Origin: Alphaproteobacteria bacterium
GTDB taxonomy: Bacteria > Pseudomonadota > Alphaproteobacteria > JABAAW01
Assembly: GCA_014239005.1 (NCBI GenBank)
Contig: JABAAA010000098.1
Span: 1 to 5,241, forward strand
DNA length: 5,241 nt
Direction of reading: 5' to 3'
In this document: positions 1-5,241 of the stretch, one piece after another
How the letters are laid out: every line of letters starts with the position of its first letter
Position numbering within the stretch: position 1 is the first letter of the stretch
The notes under the pieces: generated by a model
What the model saw: only the letters and a program-made list of their open reading frames with translations
What the model was told of the DNA's origin: nothing
The model's database searches: none
Translations under genes and position numbers: made by a program

Positions 1-343
1 TGTTGCCGACAAAGTTCCTGTCCTTGACGGTGGCGGTGATCTTCTGTTCTTTCGCTTGAATCACGCGCGTCGCGTCGTTGGACATCAACAGGTCGGCGGG
101 AGAGTTCTCGCCCTCCTGTACGATGCGCTCGATCAAGCCCTGCTTTGCAGAACGCAGCTTCACGCGAATGCCGCTCGTTTGCGTAAACAGATCAAAAACG
201 GGCTTCGTCAGCGACGGGGAACGATAGCTGTAGACATGGACGACGCTTTCTTGTTCTTGCTGCGCGGCTGCCTTTGAAAGCAAGCTCTCGCTGCCACAGA
301 CGAGCGCGACGAACAACATTGCGCGTGCAAAACAACGGATCAT
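1..343 (-). CDS. Fe(III) ABC transporter periplasmic substrate-binding protein, N-terminal part (cut by window edge)
   Basis: The 114 visible codons start with a Sec signal peptide: Arg3 and Arg7, a hydrophobic core around residues 8-16, and a likely cut after AAA at residues 25-27. The mature start reads VVHVYSYRSPSL, followed by a GLIERIVQEGENSPADLLMSND block at about residues 70-92. This pairing of a YS-R strand with G-x-x-ER-x-x-x-EG-x-NSPAD is characteristic of the FbpA/FutA/AfuA family of ferric-iron binding proteins, which deliver periplasmic iron to an ABC permease. The family has about 330-350 residues, so roughly two thirds lies to the left of the window. No permease or ATPase gene is visible. 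The ATG at 343 is chosen because it gives a complete signal peptide; ATG at residue 9 would lose the charged n-region. No good Shine-Dalgarno sequence precedes it. Iron as the ligand is inferred from family resemblance; the full set of iron-coordinating tyrosines is not visible. Confidence 0.85.
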   Translation of the reverse strand, partial: MIRCFARAMLFVALVCGSESLLSKAAAQQEQESVVHVYSYRSPSLTKPVFDLFTQTSGIRVKLRSAKQGLIERIVQEGENSPADLLMSNDATRVIQAKEQKITATVKDRNFVGN

Positions 344-385
344 GGAACGATTTTCATGGGAGGGAAAAGGTTTGCAAGAAAAAAA

Positions 386-414
386 TTTGTAGATAAAACG
401 GCGAAACTTGTCAA
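386..414 (-). promoter_or_regulatory. Predicted sigma70-type promoter of the iron-binding protein gene
   Basis: Read on the minus strand, a perfect TTGACA (409-414) is followed by a 17-nt spacer and TACAAA (386-391), which matches four of six positions of TATAAT. Transcription would begin near 379, leaving about 36 nt before the ATG at 343. The placement just beyond the stop of the upstream gene suggests the binding-protein gene is expressed independently of the rpe-purB operon. I see no convincing Fur-box palindrome overlapping it, so iron control is not shown by the sequence. Confidence 0.6.
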
Positions 415-427
415 TCTGTTTACAAGA

Positions 428-469
428 TTCACGGGATGCGCGCTTCACGGGATGCGTGTCTCACGGGAT
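428..469. repeat. 16-bp tandem repeat, about 2.6 copies, spanning a stop codon
   Basis: The plus strand reads TTCACGGGATGCGCGC (428-443), then TTCACGGGATGCGTGT (444-459), then the partial copy CTCACGGGAT (460-469). On the minus strand each copy carries ATCCCGTGA, and the last of these is the end of the helical-repeat gene (Ile-Pro-stop). The repeat therefore copies the gene's own terminus downstream twice. The TGA trinucleotides start at 461, 445 and 429, so all three minus-strand frames are closed within 35 nt. Only short (4-bp) hairpins can form, so it does not look like a Rho-independent terminator. Confidence 0.85.
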
Positions 470-2308
470 ATTGGCAGCGATGTCGATGACCTTCGCCAAG
501 GTCGCGGACTTGTTCTCGTTCGTGCGGATGCTGTCGACGGCACGCAACGCGATGTTCTCGTTGCCTCTGCGCGTCGCCTGATAGGCGATGGAGGCAAACA
601 GACGGTCTTGGTTCGCCTGTTCCGTCGCGTCTTCTGCGTTCGGCAAGGATTGGGCAAGGGTGAAGGCGCGCGTGAGATTGCCGCGAGCGATGAAAAATTC
701 GACGGCGGTCTCGACGATGGAGGTGTATTGCGGTTCTTCGTGATAAACCCAAAGTCCTCGCAACAGCGCATCGATTCTCTTTTGCGCGTCGGCAGCGTGT
801 CGTTCGCTACGTCGCGCGTTGATGTTCAAGAATCGCACCTCGGCGCGCATGCGCGCAAAGGGCGATTGTTCGAGAGTAAGCACGCGTTCGGAGATCGTGT
901 TGAACAGAGCCTTGTTCTTGCGTCCGTATCCGTAGTCGAGCTGGGTTTCCAGCAATCCTTCGATATTGCGCGGCGACAGCGTGTTCAGGTCCGACCCCTG
1001 CAAGAAGTCTTGCGCCGCGGTCAGCTCGATCAGCAGTTCAGAGATTCTTCGACTGCCTTGTCTTCGTTCGATCTGTTCGGCGGTATGAACGATGAAGCGA
1101 GCGCGCAGGTTTGCGTCGGGAATGAACCGCATCAAGTTGAGCGCCTCTTCGATCTCGTCGCTTGCTGCCAGCACGAGCGCCATCGCCAAGATTCCTTTTG
1201 CGCGTTCGTAAGGCTTTTGGATATCTTGCAAGACCTCCCATGCTTGCTCGAGGTCTCCTGCCAAGGTGTATTCGATGGCGAGCCTTGTGAGGGCTCTGCG
1301 TTGCTGTTCGGCTTCCAGCGTTCGCGCCAAGTCGGTGGCGAGCGACATGAGGGGTTGCCCTGCGTATTCCATCTTGTTTTGAATCATCCTTCTTCCCGTC
1401 TCGGCGAGCAGCCCACTTTGCAAGAAAGCATTTTCGACGCTGCGGATAGTTCTCAACGCGTCACGAAAGGCGTTGGAAGCCAGCATGTGTCGGGCAACAC
1501 GCACGAGATCGGCGTTGCGACGCTCGCTGGGCGGCAACCGCAGGGTGCGACGGTAGGCTTCGAACAGCAGGCGGTTCGCCGAGCTCGTCCTGCCCTGTTG
1601 CTGCGAATAGTCCGAGAGGCGCAAGAGATCTTCCAAACGGCTACGGCGCGTGGCACGCAACAGAAGGTCGTTGATGAAAGCGTCATGCTCGTCTTGCACC
1701 AATCCGAGCGCGCTTGCCGAAAGGTAGGGCAGCGCGCCTTCCAAGAATCGCGTTCGCGCGCGCACTTGCTGTTCCCTCTTCAAGTAGCGGGAGATCTGTT
1801 GGAACCATCCCTGTCGAGCGAAGAGTTCTCCTGCCAAGCGAAAGCCCTCCTCGCCGGCATTTCCAACATCTCGTTCGGGAACGCTTTGCAAGATGGCGAA
1901 GGCCGATTCTAGATTGCGTCGTCCGAATCGTTGTCCGTTCGGGGTTGCAAACTGCGCGGCGGCGACCGTCATCAGCGCGCGCGCGCGCCACACGGGCTCG
2001 TCGATCTTGGTTGCAAAGTCTTGCGCCGCTTGCCAACCGCGCGTTTGCATCAGCGCGCGTGTGAAGGAGACTTGCGCGATTCCGCGTTCAAAGTTTTGCA
2101 AGCCCTTTTCCAAGAAGGATCGGATCGGTTGCCATCGCTCGACGATGCCGCCTTCGCCCGCCTCCAGTCTTTCGGGCGCGAGAAACAACTCTTCGGGAGA
2201 AAGTCCTCCTTGCTCGGGCTCCAGCCGCTGCGCCGAGGCGAGTGGCACGAAGATCCAGCATGCGGCGACGAAGCCGAGCAACGCACGACAAGAACGCAAC
2301 AGAAGCAT
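461..2308 (-). CDS. Exported alpha-helical-repeat (TPR-like) protein of unknown function
   Basis: The protein has 615 residues. Residues 1-26 look like a Sec signal peptide (Arg5 and Arg8, then a hydrophobic stretch, ending ASA before Gln27), so it should be periplasmic or outside the cell. A V-A-A-C at 14-17 weakly fits a lipobox, but the hydrophobic run continues after the Cys, which favours ordinary cleavage. From about residue 55 the chain is nearly all helical, with degenerate repeats of about 33 residues following a pattern RA-x-x-L-x-x-x-A-x-x-x-A-x-x-G-D-x-E-x-A. The clearest are at 337-417 (A-GDLEQAWEVLQDI, then A-SDEIEEALNLMRFI), with others near 78-145 and at the C-terminus. This indicates an alpha-alpha solenoid that binds other proteins. 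I see no catalytic motif and recognise no named family. The ATG at 2308 is chosen because it opens the signal peptide and lies one base after the purB stop; an in-frame ATG at 2344 inside purB would add 12 polar residues. Third gene of the rpe-purB operon, probably translationally coupled. Confidence 0.85.
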   Translation of the reverse strand: MLLLRSCRALLGFVAACWIFVPLASAQRLEPEQGGLSPEELFLAPERLEAGEGGIVERWQPIRSFLEKGLQNFERGIAQVSFTRALMQTRGWQAAQDFATKIDEPVWRARALMTVAAAQFATPNGQRFGRRNLESAFAILQSVPERDVGNAGEEGFRLAGELFARQGWFQQISRYLKREQQVRARTRFLEGALPYLSASALGLVQDEHDAFINDLLLRATRRSRLEDLLRLSDYSQQQGRTSSANRLLFEAYRRTLRLPPSERRNADLVRVARHMLASNAFRDALRTIRSVENAFLQSGLLAETGRRMIQNKMEYAGQPLMSLATDLARTLEAEQQRRALTRLAIEYTLAGDLEQAWEVLQDIQKPYERAKGILAMALVLAASDEIEEALNLMRFIPDANLRARFIVHTAEQIERRQGSRRISELLIELTAAQDFLQGSDLNTLSPRNIEGLLETQLDYGYGRKNKALFNTISERVLTLEQSPFARMRAEVRFLNINARRSERHAADAQKRIDALLRGLWVYHEEPQYTSIVETAVEFFIARGNLTRAFTLAQSLPNAEDATEQANQDRLFASIAYQATRRGNENIALRAVDSIRTNENKSATLAKVIDIAANIP

Positions 2309-2309
2309 G

Positions 2310-3656
2310 TCACGCCAGCACGCGTTCAAACAGAGCATCGACATGACGTGTGTAGGGGGTGAGGTCTGCCAGTTTGGCGGTCTCTTGTTCGTTCAGCAGT
2401 GCGTTCGCTTCCGCGTCGTCTTGCAACGCCGCGAACAGATGGCTTCCTTTCTCCGTCGCTTGAAGGCTCGCGCGCTGTACGATGGCGTAGGCTTTTTTGC
2501 GCGAAAGCCCTTTTTGCACCAGCGCGATCAACAAGCCTTGCGAGAAGACGATGCCTCGAGTCGCGTCCAAGTTCTCTTGCATGCGCTGCGGAAAGACCTG
2601 CAGCCCCTCGACGATCGAGGTCGTGCGCCTGAGCGCGAAATCGAGCGTGATGCAGGTATCGGGCGCGATGACGCGTTCGACGGAAGAATGAGAAATGTCG
2701 CGTTCGTGCCACAAGGCGATGTTCTCCAGAGCTGCCTGTAGAGGCATACGCAGGAGTCGTGCCAATCCGGTGATGTTCTCGCTAAGGACGGGATTCTGTT
2801 TGTGTGGCATGGCGGAAGAGCCGGTCTGTCGTTTTCCGAAGGCTTCGCGCACCTCGGCGACTTCGCTGCGCTGCAAGTGTCGTATCTCGATGGTGAACCG
2901 CTCGAGAAAGGAGGCGGTAACAGCAAAGGTTGCAAAAAGCATGGCGTGGCGATCGCGGGGGATGACCTGCGTAGCACAAGGCTCGCAAGCAAGCGCGAGC
3001 CCCCCCCAGCTTGCACCGTGTCGTTCGCTCAGCAGTGCTGCTGTGCGTCGCTCGACTTCGGGGCTGACGAAGGCGTGTTGTCCGACCGTGCCTGAGAAGG
3101 AGACATGCGCGATCTCACTTCGCGCGCGCTCCAGACGCTGGGCTGTGCGCGCGCCTTCGGCGTAGAATCCCAGCAGCTTGAGCCCGAAGGTTGTGGGCTC
3201 TGCTGCCATGCCGTGGCTGCGTCCCAAGCACGGCGTGTGCTTGTGTTCAAGAGCTTTAGCACGCAGCGCCTCCAGCAGCTCTTTCAGCGCTTGTTGCAAC
3301 CGATGCGTTGCTTGCAACAGTTGCATGGCGAAAGCGGAATCGAGAATGTCGGACGAAGTTACCCCGAAGTGGAGAAAACGCGCGGCATCCTTGTCGTCGC
3401 GTTCGATTCTCTCTTCCAAGGCGCGCAAGAAAGCCACGACATCGTGTCGCGTCTGTTGTTCGAGTTGTGCGCTACGTTGTTGCAGCTCCTCGTCGGCGCG
3501 GGCGTGCTTTGCAATCGCTACCGCGGCGCTTTCGGGGATGATGCCTTCTTCGCTCTGCGCTTGGGCAAGTGCGGCTTCGGCGCGACACCAGTGTTCCTGT
3601 CGCTGCTGCTCTGTCCACAGGGCGACCATTTCCGGCAGGGCGTATCGAGACAACAT
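2310..3656 (-). CDS. purB: Adenylosuccinate lyase
   Basis: PurB is a homotetrameric cytosolic enzyme of the fumarase/aspartase superfamily. It eliminates fumarate from SAICAR in IMP synthesis and from adenylosuccinate in AMP synthesis. The 448 residues fit the family length (about 430-480). Recognisable blocks in order: the N-terminal RYALPEM at 4-10; TRHDV at 69-73; HFGVTSSD at 96-103; GRSHGMAAEPTTFGLK at 145-160, with His148 the probable general acid; TQVIPRDRHA at 229-238; and the signature loop GSSAMPHKQNP at 279-289 with the catalytic serine (280/281). The signature has Gln where many PurBs have Arg, Lys or Val. The ATG at 3656 matches the usual family start and lies 10 nt after the rpe stop; an in-frame upstream ATG at 3692 would overlap rpe and add 12 charged residues. 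A run of eight G (minus strand, 3000-3007) encodes Trp-Gly-Gly at about 217-219, with the frame intact. The stop is followed by one base and then the ATG of the next gene. Confidence 0.97.
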   Translation of the reverse strand: MLSRYALPEMVALWTEQQRQEHWCRAEAALAQAQSEEGIIPESAAVAIAKHARADEELQQRSAQLEQQTRHDVVAFLRALEERIERDDKDAARFLHFGVTSSDILDSAFAMQLLQATHRLQQALKELLEALRAKALEHKHTPCLGRSHGMAAEPTTFGLKLLGFYAEGARTAQRLERARSEIAHVSFSGTVGQHAFVSPEVERRTAALLSERHGASWGGLALACEPCATQVIPRDRHAMLFATFAVTASFLERFTIEIRHLQRSEVAEVREAFGKRQTGSSAMPHKQNPVLSENITGLARLLRMPLQAALENIALWHERDISHSSVERVIAPDTCITLDFALRRTTSIVEGLQVFPQRMQENLDATRGIVFSQGLLIALVQKGLSRKKAYAIVQRASLQATEKGSHLFAALQDDAEANALLNEQETAKLADLTPYTRHVDALFERVLA

Positions 3657-3666
3657 CGTGCGTTCT

Positions 3667-4347
3667 TCAGCCTTCTGTCGCCTCGAGGACACGGCGCAGG
3701 GTTTCCAGCGCTTCCAGAGGCTTGCCGTTGTCGAATAGGCTACTGCCTGCGACTAGCATGGTAGCGCCCGCGCGTTTGAGCGCGACGGCGTTGTCGACGC
3801 TCACGCCGCCGTCGACGCCGATCGTGCAGGTGTCGGGCAGCAGGGCTCGTGCGGTCGCGACTTTTTCGATCGTCTGAGGCAGGAAGGCTTGTCCGCTGAA
3901 GCCGGGGTTGACCCCCATGACGAGCAGGAATTGCAGGTCTTCTTTGACCCATTGCAATGTCTCCAGCAACGTCTCCAGCGATGTCGCGGGGTTGAGGGCG
4001 ACGCCTGCAAGCATCTTTAGTTCGCGAATCTGCGCGAGCAGGCGCGGAAGATGGCGGGTGGCTTCTGCGTGGACGGTGACGCGCTCGACCTTGGCGGCGG
4101 CGCAAGGTTCGATGTAGCGTTCGGGGTGTTCGACCATGAGGTGCGCGTCGAAGGGAATGGTCGAAAGTTCTCGCAGGTCTTGCATGAGCTTTGTGCCGAA
4201 GGTGAGGTTGGGGACGAAGTGTCCGTCCATGAGGTCGAAGTGGAGCAAGTCGGGACGCGCGGAGGCAGGGGCGTTTTCGAAAGCGGCGGTGGTCTCGCCG
4301 AGCGTTGCAAAGGATGCCGACAAGAGCGAGGGAGCGAGCGCGACCAT
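3667..4347 (-). CDS. rpe: Ribulose-phosphate 3-epimerase
   Basis: Rpe interconverts D-ribulose 5-phosphate and D-xylulose 5-phosphate in the pentose phosphate pathway (and the Calvin cycle where present). It is a cytosolic, metal-dependent TIM barrel. The 226 residues match the family. The start LAPSLLSASFATLG (4-17) is the typical first strand. HFDLMDGHFVPN at 36-47 carries metal ligand His36 and metal ligand/catalytic Asp38. DAHLMV at 67-72 supplies His69. VMGVNPGFSGQAF at 143-155 is the flexible loop, with Gly where Ser is common. VDGGV at 178-182 carries the second catalytic Asp179, and AGSSLF near the C-terminus binds phosphate. The ATG at 4347 is preferred because the conserved strand starts straight after it; a TTG at 4365 would add six unconserved residues. 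It is the first gene of the operon with purB, supplying the pathway that yields ribose phosphate for purines. No strong Shine-Dalgarno is visible. Confidence 0.96.
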   Translation of the reverse strand: MVALAPSLLSASFATLGETTAAFENAPASARPDLLHFDLMDGHFVPNLTFGTKLMQDLRELSTIPFDAHLMVEHPERYIEPCAAAKVERVTVHAEATRHLPRLLAQIRELKMLAGVALNPATSLETLLETLQWVKEDLQFLLVMGVNPGFSGQAFLPQTIEKVATARALLPDTCTIGVDGGVSVDNAVALKRAGATMLVAGSSLFDNGKPLEALETLRRVLEATEG

Positions 4348-4390
4348 GCCTGCACTATGGCGCAAGGGCTGCTTCTAGGCAAGACGCGCA

Positions 4391-4422
4391 ATTTTAGCGA
4401 ACGAGGCTAGCGAACGATTCTA
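4391..4422 (-). promoter_or_regulatory. Possible -10 elements for the rpe-purB operon
   Basis: On the minus strand the triple repeat creates two -10-like hexamers, TAAAAT (4391-4396) and TAGAAT (4417-4422), each five of six to consensus. TAAAAT would give a start near 4384 and a leader of about 37 nt before the rpe ATG. No matching -35 is evident at 15-18 nt spacing. The A-rich tract just upstream (4442-4468 on this strand) could act as an UP element. Tentative. Confidence 0.3.
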
Positions 4423-4433
4423 GCGAACGAGCG
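4395..4433. repeat. 13-bp tandem repeat, three copies, upstream of rpe
   Basis: The core TAGCGAACGA occurs at 4395, 4408 and 4421, each followed by a variable triplet (GGC, TTC, GCG). The copies are identical over the ten-base core. Because the period is 13, the plus-strand TAGs fall in three different frames. On the minus strand, TAA at 4394-4396 and TAGs at 4407-4409 and 4420-4422 also fall in three frames. The block therefore closes all six frames within about 30 bases. It lies in the presumed promoter or leader of the rpe operon. Confidence 0.9.
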
Positions 4434-4468
4434 ATGTTGAAGTTTTTTAGGGTTGTTTGTTTTTTTTC

Positions 4469-4497
4469 TTGCCCTCGCGTATTTGCGTGTCTAGAAT
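4469..4497 (+). promoter_or_regulatory. Predicted distal rRNA promoter (P1)
   Basis: TTGCCC (4469-4474, four of six to TTGACA), a 17-nt spacer and TAGAAT (4492-4497, five of six to TATAAT) form a well-spaced sigma70-type promoter. The T-rich tract 4442-4468 directly upstream resembles an UP element. The bases after the -10 (GGCTTTCGCGCCC) are GC-rich, as in stringently controlled rRNA promoters. Transcription would start near 4504, giving a pre-23S leader of about 210 nt. Confidence 0.5.
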
Positions 4498-4641
4498 GGC
4501 TTTCGCGCCCTTCGTTTTGCTTGCAAGGCGATGTGCGTTCGGGGGCATGTTGGACAAGTGTATCGTATTTGAATCCGATGTTCTCGCTCTGTCGGCGCGT
4601 CTGCGCACGGGGTAGGGGAGTATCGGAAGAACGCACAATTT

Positions 4642-4668
4642 CTGTCAAAAGCGCATGGTGCCTATAAC
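4642..4668 (+). promoter_or_regulatory. Possible proximal rRNA promoter (P2)
   Basis: CTGTCA (4642-4647, four of six to TTGACA) and TATAAC (4663-4668, five of six to TATAAT) are separated by 15 nt, shorter than the usual 16-18. If used, transcription would start near 4675, about 40 nt before the mature 23S end. The short spacing makes this weaker than the distal candidate. Confidence 0.35.
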
Positions 4669-4713
4669 AGTGCAAATGCATTGAGGCGCTGCTTGCGAAT
4701 TGTCAGCAAAGAG

Positions 4714-5241
<528 letters not shown>

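Larger units (their letters stand above)
4348..4713. other. Divergent intergenic region between rpe and 23S rRNA
   Basis: These 366 bases hold no convincing gene. The open frames inside (such as 4394-4681 minus and 4434-4667 plus) have no recognisable protein pattern, many Arg/Ser/Cys residues and no good ribosome site. There is no 16S 3' end with its anti-Shine-Dalgarno tail and no tRNA-Ile or tRNA-Ala cloverleaf, so this is not a normal 16S-23S spacer. It contains a triple 13-bp repeat (4395-4433), a T-rich tract (4442-4468), and promoter-like elements reading both ways, listed separately. Confidence 0.8.

Noticed and set aside
356..1912. A 518-codon open frame on the plus strand, opposite the helical-repeat gene
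   Set aside because: It is codon-aligned with the minus-strand gene, so it stays open simply because that gene hardly uses TTA, CTA or TCA codons. Its translation has no recognisable domain, while the minus strand gives a signal peptide and helical repeats.
1893..2741. A 282-codon plus-strand open frame across the helical-repeat gene and purB junction
   Set aside because: It runs antisense to two well-supported genes and has no domain or ribosome site of its own.
3105..3764. A 219-codon plus-strand open frame opposite purB and the end of rpe
   Set aside because: It overlaps two genes with clear family motifs on the other strand, and its translation is Arg/Cys-rich with no pattern.
4448..4475. 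A Rho-independent terminator around the T-rich tract
   Set aside because: AGGG and CCCT are separated by a long T-rich stretch and cannot form a compact GC stem followed by a U run. No plus-strand gene ends there.
4550..4600. A tRNA suggested by a T-loop-like TTTGAATCC
   Set aside because: No acceptor stem, D-arm or anticodon arm can be assembled around it.
4434..4667. A possible small cysteine-rich protein upstream of the 23S gene
   Set aside because: It overlaps the rRNA promoter candidates, has no Shine-Dalgarno sequence, and its composition looks random.

Overview
The window shows one end of an ordinary bacterial chromosome segment. It holds three complete protein genes and one cut-off gene, all on the minus strand, and the 5' part of a 23S rRNA gene on the plus strand. 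The 23S sequence and the proteins look proteobacterial in a broad sense: two predicted Sec signal peptides, a ferric-iron ABC binding protein, and GC-rich coding with TTG-CAA-rich patches. I cannot place the organism more finely. The rRNA has features seen in both alpha- and deltaproteobacterial-type sequences.

Layout, left to right. Bases 1-343 (minus) are the N-terminal third or so of an iron(III)-type periplasmic binding protein, cut by the window edge and preceded by its own promoter-like TTGACA-N17-TACAAA. Bases 428-469 are a 16-bp tandem repeat straddling the stop of the next gene. Bases 461-2308 (minus) encode an exported alpha-helical-repeat protein of unknown function. Bases 2310-3656 (minus) are purB, adenylosuccinate lyase. 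Bases 3667-4347 (minus) are rpe, ribulose-phosphate 3-epimerase. Bases 4348-4713 are a divergent intergenic region with a 13-bp triple repeat and promoter-like elements for both directions. From about 4714 to the right edge is the first ~530 nt of 23S rRNA.

The three complete genes form a tight minus-strand operon, rpe-purB-helical-repeat gene, with gaps of 10 and 1 nt. Rpe interconverts ribulose-5-phosphate and xylulose-5-phosphate in the pentose phosphate pathway, the source of the ribose phosphate used for purine synthesis. PurB acts twice in purine synthesis. The third protein is predicted to be exported and has no evident metabolic link. The iron-binding protein gene reads in the same direction but appears separately promoted.

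The main unusual points are: a 23S gene not preceded by 16S or spacer tRNAs (an unlinked rRNA layout); two triple short tandem repeats whose periods (16 and 13) spread their stop codons across all frames; and an uncharacterised exported helical solenoid protein in a housekeeping operon. I see no CRISPR array, transposon, phage gene, toxin-antitoxin pair or defence locus, and nothing that amounts to a clearly new system.
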